Origin: Marinobacterium sedimentorum
GTDB taxonomy: Bacteria > Pseudomonadota > Gammaproteobacteria > Pseudomonadales > Balneatricaceae
Reading direction: 5' to 3'
DNA length: 64,000 nt
NCBI RefSeq assembly: GCF_024267675.1
Contig: NZ_JALDYX010000003.1
Coordinates: 207,141 to 271,140, forward strand
Notes under the pieces: model-generated
What the model was told of the DNA's origin: nothing
Seen by the model: only the letters and a program-made list of their open reading frames with translations
Databases searched by the model: none
Translations under genes and position numbers: made by a program
Shown: in pieces, positions 9,671 through 18,410 of the stretch
Layout of the letters: each line of letters begins with the position of its first letter
How positions within the stretch are numbered: position 1 is the stretch's first letter

Positions 9671-10840
9671 TTAAACGACGTAGTACTTGAGTGGCGGAAA
9701 GCCATTGAACTCGACCGAACTGTAACTGGTGGTGTAAGCCCCGGTGGAGAACCAGTACAGCCGATCCCCCATTTCCAGCGACAGCGGCAACTTATAGCGG
9801 TAGCTTTCGTACATGATATCGACGCTGTCGCAGGTGGGCCCGGCCAGAATCACCTCTTCGAACTCGGCCGCCGGATCGTCGTCACGTTCGCTGGCCAGCG
9901 GATACTTGATGGCCTCGTCCAGCGTTTCTATCAGGCCGTTGAACTTGCCGACATCGGTAAACACCCAACGCTCAAGTGCCGTGGCGGACTTGCGCGCAAT
10001 CAGCACCACCTCAGACACCAGAATACCGGCATCACCCACCAGCGAGCGCCCGGGCTCCAGAATGATCTCGGGGAGATCATCACCGAAATCCTCTTTCAGA
10101 AAACGCGTAATTTCCTGCACATAAACCGCGAACTCGTTGGCCTTGTGCAGATAGCTGGCCGGGAAACCACCACCCATGTTGATCATTTTCAAGCCGATGC
10201 CATATTCCGTCTGCAGGCGCTCAAAGATCACCTTGACCTTGGCGATGGCACCGTCCCAGACATCAATGTCGCGCTGTTGCGAGCCGACGTGGAACGACAG
10301 CCCCCAGGGCAGCAGTCCAAGATCGCGCGCCAGTACCGCCAGCTCCACCGCCATCTCGGGGTTGCAGCCAAACTTGCGTGACAGCGGCCAGTCGGCGCCC
10401 TCGGAACCTTCGGTCAGCACCCGGATATAAACCTTCGAGCCCGGTGCCTGTTCCGCGATATTGCGCAGATCAGCCTCGGAATCCGTCGCATAAAGCCGCA
10501 CACCCTTGTCATGAAAATAACGGATATCGCGGGCTTTCTTGATGGTATTGCCAAAGCTCATGCGCGCGGGCTCAACGCCGTGCTTCATGACCTTGTCCAG
10601 CTCATAGGTCGAGGCGATATCGAAGTTCGAACCCAATTGTGCCAGCAGCGCTATGACTTCATCCGCCGGATTCGCCTTCACCGCATAGAACACCCTGGCG
10701 TAATCGAATCCCTGCACCAGCTGCGTGTACTTCTGGCGGATATTGTCCAGATCAATCACCAGGCAGGGGGTCTCCCGGCTGTCGGCAATCGCCTTCGCAC
10801 GTTGCCACTGTTCGGGACTGATATGTTCTGGCAGCTTCAT
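9671..10840 (-). CDS. speC: ornithine decarboxylase, fold type III PLP enzyme
   Basis: 389 residues from ATG 10840 (AAGAGG upstream; a GTG at 10852 is too close to that site). It belongs to the eukaryotic-type/alanine-racemase-fold group, as in Pseudomonas SpeC. PLP Lys lies in FYAVKANP, the phosphate loop is in MGGGFPASY and EPGRSLVGDAG, and the catalytic Cys is in AGPTCDSVDIM, a motif completing the partner subunit's active site in the dimer. The C-terminal SYSSVEFNGFPP is typical. It converts ornithine to putrescine; some relatives also take lysine, which sequence alone does not exclude. Convergent with hisC. Confidence 0.88.
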   Translation of the reverse strand: MKLPEHISPEQWQRAKAIADSRETPCLVIDLDNIRQKYTQLVQGFDYARVFYAVKANPADEVIALLAQLGSNFDIASTYELDKVMKHGVEPARMSFGNTIKKARDIRYFHDKGVRLYATDSEADLRNIAEQAPGSKVYIRVLTEGSEGADWPLSRKFGCNPEMAVELAVLARDLGLLPWGLSFHVGSQQRDIDVWDGAIAKVKVIFERLQTEYGIGLKMINMGGGFPASYLHKANEFAVYVQEITRFLKEDFGDDLPEIILEPGRSLVGDAGILVSEVVLIARKSATALERWVFTDVGKFNGLIETLDEAIKYPLASERDDDPAAEFEEVILAGPTCDSVDIMYESYRYKLPLSLEMGDRLYWFSTGAYTTSYSSVEFNGFPPLKYYVV

Positions 10841-10928
10841 CAGGCGCAGCACCTCTTAATATGCGGTGGTTGGGGCCTCAGACATTGCCTGCGAGCAGAT
10901 CGGATGCTCCCGGCTATCCTGGACCCAT

Positions 10929-10970
10929 AAAAAAGAACCCGCAGTGATGGCATCAGCGCGGGTTCTTTTC
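10929..10970 (-). terminator. terminator between the CBS gene and speC
   Basis: AAAAGAACCCGC pairs with GCGGGTTCTTTT around a 15-nt loop, with A- and T-runs on both sides. It lies downstream of the CBS-domain gene in its direction of transcription and so separates it from speC. Confidence 0.8.
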
Positions 10971-11047
10971 TGAATTTTCGCGGAGTATAGAGCAATGACA
11001 TCAGGGCGCAAACATTTTCGCCCCGGAGTGAAAAACTTGCCCGTCCC

Positions 11048-11650
11048 TCAGAGCCCTCCGCCGTGGGCGACGATTTTCTCGATCTCGGCGAATGTCTTGG
11101 CCTCGTACATGACTTCAAAACTGACCTTGAGTATACGCGAGATGTCGCTGGCCGAGATAACGCCCCGTACCCGCTTGACGCCGGCATAGCCCTCATCAAT
11201 CACCACGACGTGCTGGTCGCCCGACCCCTGCATGGTGAGCATCAGATCACCAATGGTGGCATCGGCCACCTGCTCGAACGTCAGACCGCGAATATTCGCC
11301 TTGCCCAGCATGACATGACACACCCGCACCTCGGATCGGGCAATGCCATGCTGCTGGGCATATACCATGGCTCCGGAGCCTGCGATATCCCGCGCAGTAA
11401 TGACACCGGCGAACTGGTGCTTGTCGTTGACGACAAACAGCATGCGCACATGCTGACTTTTCATCCAGTCCAGCGCCTCATCGACACTCATCTGAGCCGA
11501 TACTGTGACCGGAGCAGTCTCGACAAAATCTGTCATGACTTCCAGTGCAGGGCTACGCAGGGTGGATTGCGGGCGTACCTGAACCGGCGAAAGCAGGTGG
11601 TCGACGTCCGACGCCTCCTGCACTCTCAAATGGCGAAATTCCTGAAACAT
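11048..11650 (-). CDS. two-CBS-domain protein
   Basis: 200 residues from ATG 11650, which follows AGGAGC at a good distance; the frame extends to 11758 but without a binding site. There are two CBS motifs (FVETAPVTVSAQMSVDEALDW at about 40-95 and LRGLTFEQVADATIGDLMLT to VRGVISASDISRIL at about 115-185). CBS pairs bind adenine nucleotides and usually regulate a partner domain. Here no other domain is present, so it is a stand-alone sensor module. No neighbour indicates a partner. It is preceded by the convergent or same-strand PhzF-like gene and followed by a terminator. Confidence 0.82.
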   Translation of the reverse strand: MFQEFRHLRVQEASDVDHLLSPVQVRPQSTLRSPALEVMTDFVETAPVTVSAQMSVDEALDWMKSQHVRMLFVVNDKHQFAGVITARDIAGSGAMVYAQQHGIARSEVRVCHVMLGKANIRGLTFEQVADATIGDLMLTMQGSGDQHVVVIDEGYAGVKRVRGVISASDISRILKVSFEVMYEAKTFAEIEKIVAHGGGL

Positions 11651-11775
11651 AAGCGCTCCTACTGCAATTATTCTTCTTGGCGCACAAATTAGAAGCATAG
11701 CGAGTTTCAGAGCGTATTTCATTGCCCAACGCAACCGGTGACAGATCACGGGACCCAAGCTGCCGGCCCCGTGAC

Positions 11776-12663
11776 TTAATCCAGCAGGAAATGCCCCTCG
11801 CTGATACGCCGCGCCTGGCCTTCAACAAATACAGCCTCGGCCCCCGTCGCGCCCATCTCAACCCGGGTCTGGATCAGGCTCGCCCGCCCCATTTCAATAC
11901 CCTGCTCAATCCGCAGCCGGTGCGCGCCCGGGGTCGCGGTCTGCACGGCCAGGTAGCCCGCCAGCGCCGCCGCCGCGGATCCGGTGGCCGGGTCTTCCGG
12001 TATATTGTTGGCGGGGTCGAACATGCGCGCACGCACCGTCCCGGTGCCCTCTTGCAGGCTAAAGCAGTACAGATTGGAAACAGGCCCCTCGCCCAGCAAC
12101 CGGCGCCAGTGCGCCAAATCCAGCGCCGCCTGCCCCAGTGCCGCCAGATCCCGGACCTGCAGCAGCTGAAACGGTAAACCGCAGCTGGCAATCACAGGTT
12201 CCGCCACCAACTGTTCAGGCTGCAAGCCGATCAGCACAGCGGCCTCATCCCGACTCAGCGAACTGGCCGAAATTTCCGGCAGCCTGGCAGTGCGCAGGCG
12301 CGCCACGGGCCCCGACTCGGTGGCTTCGATCTCCACCCGCACCGGCCCCACCCGCTGTTCAAGCACCAGTGTGTCCGGCTGCTCCGGTGCCAGCCGCCCG
12401 AGCTGCAACAACAATAACGCCGTACCTATGGTCGGGTGACCGGCAAAGGGAATTTCCCCGCCCGGTGTAAAGATCCGCGTTTTAAAGCGATTGGCCGCCA
12501 TCGCCGGCCCGACAAACACCGTTTCGGACAGATTCAGCTCGCGGGCAATCTGCTGCATCAAGGCTGTCGGCAACTCGCCAGTATCGGTAAAAACCGCCAG
12601 CGGGTTACCGCAAAAGGGCGTGTCGGTGAACACATCCAGAGTATGGAAATTGAGCTTTTGCAT
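11776..12663 (-). CDS. PhzF-family isomerase/epimerase
   Basis: 295 residues from ATG 12663 with GAGGAG upstream; GTG 12675 overlaps that site and is rejected. The fold is a pair of diaminopimelate-epimerase-like domains. Visible signatures: DVFTDTPFCGNPLAVF near the N-terminus, LNLSETVFV with the conserved catalytic Glu, TPGGEIPFAGHPTIGTA, and EDPATGSAAAALAGYL near the end. Characterised PhzF isomerises dihydro-hydroxyanthranilate in phenazine synthesis, but no phenazine genes are here and most homologues have unknown substrates. It lies on the same strand as the DUF1127 gene upstream, across from a MocR-type regulator, so it may be part of that regulator's circuit. Confidence 0.87.
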   Translation of the reverse strand: MQKLNFHTLDVFTDTPFCGNPLAVFTDTGELPTALMQQIARELNLSETVFVGPAMAANRFKTRIFTPGGEIPFAGHPTIGTALLLLQLGRLAPEQPDTLVLEQRVGPVRVEIEATESGPVARLRTARLPEISASSLSRDEAAVLIGLQPEQLVAEPVIASCGLPFQLLQVRDLAALGQAALDLAHWRRLLGEGPVSNLYCFSLQEGTGTVRARMFDPANNIPEDPATGSAAAALAGYLAVQTATPGAHRLRIEQGIEMGRASLIQTRVEMGATGAEAVFVEGQARRISEGHFLLD

Positions 12664-12747
12664 CTTTGTCTGCACTCCTCGACAGGGTCAGTTTCAGGGC
12701 TCTATCCCGGCAGGATACAGCCCCTGATCGCGCACACGGGCGTGTCA

Positions 12748-12915
12748 TTATTCCCAGAAGCGCTTGTGCCCTTCACGGTAGGCATCGGCCCGGCTTACGC
12801 CTATATCCTTAAGACTCCTGTCATCCAGACCCAGCAGCTGACGACGTGACTGATAGCGTTGCTGTGCACGGCGCAGGGCTTTCCATATGCGATGGAAGAG
12901 TTCAATACTTAACAT
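12748..12915 (-). CDS. DUF1127 (YjiS-like) small basic protein
   Basis: 55 residues, too short for a routine ORF cut-off but convincing. The ATG at 12915 follows GGGAGGA, and the protein has the DUF1127 pattern: an amphipathic helix rich in Arg (RIWKALRRAQQRYQSRRQL), then LLGLDDRSLKDIGVSRAD, the hallmark L-x-D-L-x-D-I-G-hydrophilic block. Family members are small, often stress- or nutrient-responsive proteins; some influence phosphate or carbon metabolism or RNA turnover. The gene is divergent from the MocR regulator at 13082 and sits just upstream of the PhzF-like gene, with an 84-bp gap, so both may share a promoter. Confidence 0.9.
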   Translation of the reverse strand: MLSIELFHRIWKALRRAQQRYQSRRQLLGLDDRSLKDIGVSRADAYREGHKRFWE

Positions 12916-12942
12916 GGTTTCGTCCTCCCGTTGTTGATGTTG

Positions 12943-13081
12943 TACAGATTATCGAAAGGCCGAAAACCATTACAGATTCAAAAAAATATTATTTAACCAT
13001 CACAGATATTGAGAACTTACGACTGTACTGCTAATTTTACTTTAATCTGTACTGATATTTTATGAGCACCCAGGATCTGTA
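12943..13081. promoter_or_regulatory. repeat array TACAGATT between DUF1127 and MocR genes (candidate operators)
   Basis: Three direct copies of (T/C)ACAGAT(T/A) begin at 12943, 12971 and 13001, and two inverted copies (AATCTGTA, GATCTGTA) begin at 13044 and 13074. The last abuts the MocR start codon. A partial copy (CGACTGTA) begins at 13020. Neighbouring full copies are 28-30 bp apart within each orientation, near three helical turns. MocR regulators characteristically bind repeated half-sites and autoregulate, so these are good operator candidates. Confidence 0.6.
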
Positions 13082-14512
13082 ATGAAACTCTATGAGCAGG
13101 TTGCATCTGAGCTGACATCGCGTATCGAACAGGGTTTTTATCGCTGTGGCGACCGACTGCCCTCCATTCGCGCCCTGAGCCGGGAGCACGGCGTCAGCGT
13201 GGCCACCGTGCAGGAAGCCTACCGACTGCTGGAGGACCAGGGCCTGGCCCAGCCCAAACCCAAGTCCGGCTACTATGTCCGCCTGCGACCCGCCACCCCG
13301 CAACTGCCGGATATCAGCCGACCGGCACAGCGGCCGCTGGAAGTCTCCCACTGGGAACATGTGCTGGACCTGCTCTGCTCCGGCGAAACGCCGGGCGTGC
13401 TGTCGCTCGGACGCGGCATGCCGGATATCACCGCCGCCACACTCAAGCCGCTGCAACGGGCCCTGTCCGAGGGCAAGCGCGGTGACGGCCTGCGCGGCTT
13501 CGCCTACGACAGTCTGCAGGGTTCGCCGGAGCTGCGACAACAGGTCGCACGTCTGAGTATCGATGCCGGCTGCAAGCTGCATCCCGATGACATCGTCATT
13601 ACTACCGGCTGCCAGGAAGCACTCTCGGCCAGCATTCGCGCCGTCACTCAGCCGGGCGATGTAGTAGCGGTGGACTCGCCCAGTTTCTTTGGCTCCATGC
13701 AGGCACTCAAGGCTTTTGGCCTCAAGGCCATGGAAATTCCCACCGACCCCGTCAATGGCATCAGCCTTGAAGCCCTGGAACTGGCCCTGGAACAGTGGCC
13801 AATCCGCGCCATTCAGGTGACGCCCACCTGCAACAACCCGCTGGGCTACACCATGCCGGAGACACGCAAGCGCCAGCTGGTCAGCCTGGCCCAGCGCTTT
13901 GACGTCGCTATTATCGAGGACGATATTTACGGTGATCTGAGTTTCCAGTTTCCACGCCCACGCTCCATCAAGTCCTTCGATATCGATGACCGGGTACTGC
14001 TGTGCAGCTCCTTTTCCAAGGTACTGGCACCGGGCTTGCGAGTGGGATGGGCGGCCCCCGGACGATACCGGGACCAGGTCATGCACATGAAATATGTTGG
14101 CACCGCCGCCAGCTCGACCCTGCCACAACTGGCGGTGGCGGAGTTTATCGAGAAGGGTGGCTATGAGCGTCACCTGCGACGCATGCGGGCGCAATATCTG
14201 AATGGGCGCGATCAGATGATTACCGCGGTGGAGCGCTACTTTCCCCCCGGCACGCGAATCAGCTATCCCCAGGGCGGCTTTTTGCTCTGGGTCGAGCTGC
14301 CGGGGGATATCGACACTCTGCAGTTGAATGACCGCCTGCAGGCCAACGGTATCCGCATAGGCCCGGGGGTGCTGTTCTCCGCCTCGGGCAAATACCGCAA
14401 CTGCATGCGGCTGAACTTTTCGGACAAGCCCTCGGTCGCCCAGGACCGGGCCCTGCAACAGGTGGGTATTGAAGTGCAGCAGATGCTGCAGGAAATCGAT
14501 CGGGTCGCCTGA
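13082..14512 (+). CDS. MocR/PdxR-type regulator: GntR winged helix fused to class I aminotransferase
   Basis: 476 residues. Residues 1 to about 70 form a GntR winged helix-turn-helix (SIRALSREHGVSVATVQEAYRLLEDQGL). From about 110 onward there is a fold-type I aminotransferase-like domain with CNNPLGYTMP, the PLP Asp in IIEDDIYGDLSF and the Schiff-base Lys in CSSFSKVLAPGLRVGW. Such proteins are usually transcription factors that sense an amine-PLP adduct rather than metabolic enzymes. The intact Lys means PLP should bind. The likely targets are its own gene and the divergent DUF1127/PhzF pair, given the repeat array between them. Convergent with the sensor kinase gene (13-bp gap). Confidence 0.88.
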   Translation: MKLYEQVASELTSRIEQGFYRCGDRLPSIRALSREHGVSVATVQEAYRLLEDQGLAQPKPKSGYYVRLRPATPQLPDISRPAQRPLEVSHWEHVLDLLCSGETPGVLSLGRGMPDITAATLKPLQRALSEGKRGDGLRGFAYDSLQGSPELRQQVARLSIDAGCKLHPDDIVITTGCQEALSASIRAVTQPGDVVAVDSPSFFGSMQALKAFGLKAMEIPTDPVNGISLEALELALEQWPIRAIQVTPTCNNPLGYTMPETRKRQLVSLAQRFDVAIIEDDIYGDLSFQFPRPRSIKSFDIDDRVLLCSSFSKVLAPGLRVGWAAPGRYRDQVMHMKYVGTAASSTLPQLAVAEFIEKGGYERHLRRMRAQYLNGRDQMITAVERYFPPGTRISYPQGGFLLWVELPGDIDTLQLNDRLQANGIRIGPGVLFSASGKYRNCMRLNFSDKPSVAQDRALQQVGIEVQQMLQEIDRVA

Positions 14513-14525
14513 GCAGCCCGATGTT

Positions 14526-16265
14526 TTAGCGGGGCGTTTCGGCCTGCTGCAGCAGATGAGTCAGCAGCGCCCGCAGCTTGCCCGGGCGCACCGGTTTCGG
14601 CAGTACCGGCAGGCCCTGTTCACGGAACAGCTGCAGCGTATCAGCCGAGCGATCCGCCGTGATCATGGCGGCGGGAAAATCAGCCCCCAGCTGCTGGCGC
14701 AGCGCCTGCACCACCTCAAGCCCGGTGCGACCCAGATCCAGATGAAAATCCGCCAACAGCAGCTGCGGAGCGGGCCCCCTGCCCTCTTCGCCATTCGCCT
14801 GACAAAGCGCCAGCGCGGCCTCGCAATCGCGGGCCACACTGAGCTCGCAGCCCCACTGTTCCAGCAGCGCACACATGCTCAGCAGCACGCCCTCGTCGTT
14901 ATCCACCACCAGCACCCGCGTGCCTGCCAGGCTATCCAGCGGCACACTTAGCTGCTCCGACGCCGCAGCAGCTACCTTCCCCAGCACCCGCGGCACTTCA
15001 ACGGCGAACATCGACCCCTTGCCAAGGCTCGAACGGACCTCGACGCGATGCTCCAGCACCCGTGCGATACGATCCACAATCGCCAGCCCGAGGCCCACAC
15101 CGCGACGCTCGCCGGCATGATGGTCGGGCAGCTGGTGAAATTCGCAGAAAATTTCCTCGAGCTTGGAGGCGGCGATGCCAGTGCCGCTATCCCACACCTG
15201 AATGCTGACCCGGTCACCGCGGTTGCGTACCCCCAGCAGTACAGTACCGCGCTCGGTATAGCGCAGTGCATTGCTGAGAAAATTCCGCAGAATGCGCGTC
15301 AGCAGCCGACTGTCGCTGCGAATATTCAGCCTGCTGGGCGCAAGCCTGAGCTGCAGCCCTTCGCTGGCGGCCACCGATTGCAGTTCTGCCGCCAGCGGCT
15401 GCAGGATGGACTGCAGGGAAAACTCAGCCAGATCCGGTCGCACCGCATTCTGATCGAGCCTGGAGATATCCAGCAGATCGGTCAGCAAATCCTCAGCCCC
15501 TTCCAGCGCCAGATGCACGCGCTCGATCAGATAGCCGTCCTGACCTTCGAGCGCACGTTCGCGCAGCGTGGATACCAGCAGGCGCGCTGCATTCATGGGC
15601 TGCAACAAATCATGGCTGGCCGCCGCCAGGTATTTATCCTTGCTCCTGTTAGCCTCATGGGCGGCATCACGGGCCAGGCGCAGCTGCTCGTTCAGCTCAA
15701 GCAGCTCTTCGGTACGCTCGGCGACTCGCTGTTCAAGCTCGGCATTAAGTTGCTGCAGCCGCTCGCGGGCACGCTTGCGTTCGGTATAGTCAGCGACGAA
15801 GGCTTCGATAATTTCGCCGCCATCCACCTGCTTGAACAGGATGTTCATGGCCACATCCACGGTGCCGCCGTTACGGCAACGCAGACGGGTTTCATAGCCG
15901 GTAAGCCGCTGACTGGCGAGCAGCATCTGGCGTATTTCCGCAAACTCTCCCGGATCAACAAACAGCTCGGTGGCCAGATCACGCACCTGATCGATCACCT
16001 GCCCGGGTGAATCATAGCCACAGAGGTGGGCGATGGCAGGGTTGGCCGCCAGTACGCCACCGGTCATGTCGGCGCGAAAGATGCCGTGCAGGGCGTTCTC
16101 GAACAGCCACTTGTAGCGATTGCGCTCCTGTTCCAGCTCGTGCATCTTGCGCTCGAGTTCAGGGTAGTAACTCTTGCGCGCCGACTGGCTGCCAAGGCCG
16201 ATCAGGTCTTCGAAGGTGGCCGAGGCGTGTTCAGAGGGTTTGTTCTGGTCAGAGCGCTTCTTCAT
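14526..16265 (-). CDS. PAS-containing hybrid sensor histidine kinase/response regulator (ErcS-like)
   Basis: 579 residues. Order: N-terminal coiled coil (about 35-55), a PAS domain (about 50-165), a second coiled coil (ERLQQLNAELEQRVAERTEELLELNEQ), HisKA with phospho-accepting His218 in AASHDLLQPMN, HATPase with GTGIAASKLEEIF and GVGLGLAIVDR, and a C-terminal receiver with acceptor Asp in LLLADFHLDLG. No membrane segment, so it is cytosolic. ATG 16265 has GAGG upstream and overlaps the dehydrogenase gene by 17 bp, indicating translational coupling. In Pseudomonas a soluble PAS kinase (ErcS) lies beside the iron alcohol dehydrogenase ErcA and both act in the regulation of ethanol oxidation; the same arrangement here supports that role by analogy. 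Confidence 0.85.
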   Translation of the reverse strand: MKKRSDQNKPSEHASATFEDLIGLGSQSARKSYYPELERKMHELEQERNRYKWLFENALHGIFRADMTGGVLAANPAIAHLCGYDSPGQVIDQVRDLATELFVDPGEFAEIRQMLLASQRLTGYETRLRCRNGGTVDVAMNILFKQVDGGEIIEAFVADYTERKRARERLQQLNAELEQRVAERTEELLELNEQLRLARDAAHEANRSKDKYLAAASHDLLQPMNAARLLVSTLRERALEGQDGYLIERVHLALEGAEDLLTDLLDISRLDQNAVRPDLAEFSLQSILQPLAAELQSVAASEGLQLRLAPSRLNIRSDSRLLTRILRNFLSNALRYTERGTVLLGVRNRGDRVSIQVWDSGTGIAASKLEEIFCEFHQLPDHHAGERRGVGLGLAIVDRIARVLEHRVEVRSSLGKGSMFAVEVPRVLGKVAAAASEQLSVPLDSLAGTRVLVVDNDEGVLLSMCALLEQWGCELSVARDCEAALALCQANGEEGRGPAPQLLLADFHLDLGRTGLEVVQALRQQLGADFPAAMITADRSADTLQLFREQGLPVLPKPVRPGKLRALLTHLLQQAETPR

Positions 16266-17412
16266 AGATGACCTCAACATCCCGCCGCGAGGACTTGCGC
16301 GGATTGGTCAGGATGCAGGGATCCTTGATGGCATTTTTCGACAGCGAGGGTATATCACTCACATTCACCCCGAAGACACCGAGCGACTCTTTCAGCCCCA
16401 CTTCCTGCTTGAGCCCGATGACGCGCTGCATCAGACGCTTGCGGATCTCGCTGCTGTTCATGCCGCGCACATCCACCCCCAGGGTATCGGCGATGACCTT
16501 GAACTTGTCCGGCGTTTCGCGGTAATTGAAATCAATCACATGCTCCAGCAGCATGGCGTTGCAGAGCCCGTGGGGCAGGTCCAGATAGCCGCCCAGACTG
16601 TGGGACATGGCATGCACGGCGCCCAGAATCGCGTTGGAGAATGCCAGCCCCGCCTTCATGCTGCCAAGCATGACCTGCTCGCGCAGCTGCAGGTCATCGG
16701 GATGGCGAATCAGATCCGCCAGGTTGCCATTGATCAGGCGAATGGCATCCAGTGCATGCATGTCAGTCATGGGGCCTGAACCGGTGGAGACAAAGGCCTC
16801 GATGGCATGCACCAGTGCATCCACACCGGTACAGGCGGTCAGGAAGGGGTCCATGGTCATGGTGGTTTCGGGATCGATGAGCGAGACATCCGGCACCACG
16901 GACTTACTGACGATGGAGATTTTCACCCGCTCGAATTCGTCATTGATGATGGCGAACTGGGACACATCGGCCGAGGTGCCTGAGGTGGTGGGAATCAGGA
17001 TCAGTGGCGGAATCGGTACTGTCAGGGTATCAACGCCCTCGAACTCAAGAATATGGCGGCCATGACTGCTGACAATACCAATGCCCTTGGCGCAGTCCAT
17101 CGGGCTGCCACCGCCCACCGCCACTATGAGGTTGCAGCCCTCACTCGCATACAGGGCCGCACCGCGCATCACCTCCTCCGAGCGAGGGTTGGGCGAGACA
17201 TCGGTAAACACCACGTACTCAATCAGCGACTCGCGCAGCGTCTGCTCCACATCCGCGACCCAGCCTGCCTTCTGCACGCCGGGATCGGATACCAGCAGCA
17301 CCTTGCGTGCGCCGAATGTTCTCGCATAGTTGCCGACTGTCTTGCGGGCACCGGCGCCAAAGAGAATTTCGGGGGCGACAAATTTGCGCAGATTGGAGAG
17401 TTCATGGCTCAT
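16249..17412 (-). CDS. ErcA-like iron-containing alcohol dehydrogenase
   Basis: 387 residues. Group III (iron-activated) alcohol dehydrogenase: NAD-binding GGGSPMDCAKGI, the TTSGTSADVSQF substrate/cofactor loop, and the metal-binding His-rich region AMSHSLGGYLDLPHGLCNAMLL. Its length and pairing with a cytosolic hybrid PAS kinase match Pseudomonas ErcA, which is needed for ethanol-responsive signalling and may sense or oxidise an alcohol. The 3' end overlaps the kinase start. It follows the TraR/DksA-type gene on the same strand at a 147-bp distance. Confidence 0.85.
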   Translation of the reverse strand: MSHELSNLRKFVAPEILFGAGARKTVGNYARTFGARKVLLVSDPGVQKAGWVADVEQTLRESLIEYVVFTDVSPNPRSEEVMRGAALYASEGCNLIVAVGGGSPMDCAKGIGIVSSHGRHILEFEGVDTLTVPIPPLILIPTTSGTSADVSQFAIINDEFERVKISIVSKSVVPDVSLIDPETTMTMDPFLTACTGVDALVHAIEAFVSTGSGPMTDMHALDAIRLINGNLADLIRHPDDLQLREQVMLGSMKAGLAFSNAILGAVHAMSHSLGGYLDLPHGLCNAMLLEHVIDFNYRETPDKFKVIADTLGVDVRGMNSSEIRKRLMQRVIGLKQEVGLKESLGVFGVNVSDIPSLSKNAIKDPCILTNPRKSSRRDVEVIYEEAL

Positions 17413-17559
17413 GCTTGGATCCCCTCATGTCTAAGCCCCAGGGAAGGGGTCTTGTTTTGCCCGCATTATACCCCCAGCATCAGACAACAACATCGACGGA
17501 CCTGAACACCGCCACCTCGCTCATAGACTGCAGCGCCCGGCTGTGCGTCGGGCCAACGG

Positions 17560-17928
17560 CTAGCGTACTTCCTGCTGCTGCTGGCAGTTCAGGCACAGTG
17601 GCGATTCAGGCCGCACGCTCAGGCGGGCAAAGGGAATACCGGCATCGCAACTGCGACAGTAGCCAAAGTCCTCATCGCCTTCATCAATACGCCGCAGCGC
17701 CGCTTCCACCAGGTGCAGACGACGCTCACTCAGCATCACGTTGGCCTTGGCCATGTTACGCTGCTGCAGGGCATCGCTGCGCTCGCTGGTATCGAACTGC
17801 TCGCGGTCGCCACCCACCTCCGACAGCATCTCGCGCAGGCCGGTAATTTCTTCGCTCAGGTCATGCTGCAATTTGTGCAGGCGCTGAATAATCAGCTGCA
17901 TCTGCTCGTCCTGTACGGTGTGTTCCAT
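17560..17928 (-). CDS. TraR/DksA-family zinc-finger protein
   Basis: 122 residues. A predicted coiled coil (about 5-85) is followed by a four-Cys zinc finger: CRSC at about 92-95 and CLNC at about 113-116, with the typical GIPFARL between. Shorter than DksA (about 150) and longer than TraR (about 73), like the YbiI/YocK-type relatives. DksA proteins bind the RNA polymerase secondary channel and modulate rRNA and amino-acid promoters with ppGpp; the tip acidic motif of DksA (DxxDxA) is not evident here, so the activity may differ. It lies 70 bp after a strong terminator. Confidence 0.85.
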   Translation of the reverse strand: MEHTVQDEQMQLIIQRLHKLQHDLSEEITGLREMLSEVGGDREQFDTSERSDALQQRNMAKANVMLSERRLHLVEAALRRIDEGDEDFGYCRSCDAGIPFARLSVRPESPLCLNCQQQQEVR

Positions 17929-17998
17929 AATATGAATCTCTCAACTTGTCGATTTCAGACAGCGCCGGCGGTTCGAATATGCCAGGCATGTTACGGGC

Positions 17999-18026
17999 AA
18001 AAAAAAGGCGGACCCGAAGGCCCGCC
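17999..18026 (-). terminator. strong minus-strand terminator upstream of the TraR/DksA gene
   Basis: Read on the minus strand: GGCGGGCC, UUCG tetraloop, GGUCCGCC (one G-U pair), then eight U. This is a textbook intrinsic terminator. Confidence 0.85.
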
Positions 18027-18341
18027 TGGATACTCCAGCAGTCGCTCAGGGGTCTGATCGCATCGGCGTCAGCTCCGGGATGGCACCCGCCTCCCGACAC
18101 CACAGGGGCATCAGGACGGCTCGAGCCTTACCCTGGCTGGGTAAGGTCGGGCAGACATTAACGGACGATTGCATAACGGACATTGTTAAGCTGAGCGCTC
18201 TTTAACTAAATAGGGTGTTGCTGAGCCGAGTGTCACCGATCTGATGGCAAAATGCCAGCATTCTGCAGCCGCGATCAGCGGATGCCGCCGGCGCCACCTC
18301 ACGGACCCCTGTTACTCGCGAGCCCCGGGTAAAAAAGCATA

Positions 18342-18370
18342 AAAAAGCGGCCTCGAAAGGCCGCTTTTTA
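18342..18370 (-). terminator. htpG terminator
   Basis: AAAAAGCGGCC, CGAAA-type loop, GGCCGCTTTTT: GC-rich stem flanked by A- and T-runs, 41 bp after the htpG stop. The symmetry would allow function in both directions. Confidence 0.85.
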
Positions 18371-18410
18371 CCCTGCTATTAACCCGGCGGGCTAAGAGTG
18401 ACTTTCCGAT

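Larger units (their letters stand above)
17929..18410 (-). ncRNA. gene-free interval bounded by two terminators; candidate minus-strand small RNA
   Basis: 482 bp without a credible protein. A strong minus-strand terminator (17999-18026) has no coding gene directly upstream, because htpG already ends at its own terminator (18342-18370). A transcript must therefore start between about 18040 and 18340. Within it lies a perfect hairpin (CCTTACCC, 5-nt loop, GGGTAAGG; 18126-18146). No known RNA family was recognised and no promoter could be fixed with confidence. An alternative is that the second terminator is only a backstop for htpG. Confidence 0.35.

Noticed and set aside
17960..17990. GGTTCGAATATGCC, resembling a tRNA T-loop
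   Set aside because: No acceptor stem, anticodon arm or matching D arm around it.
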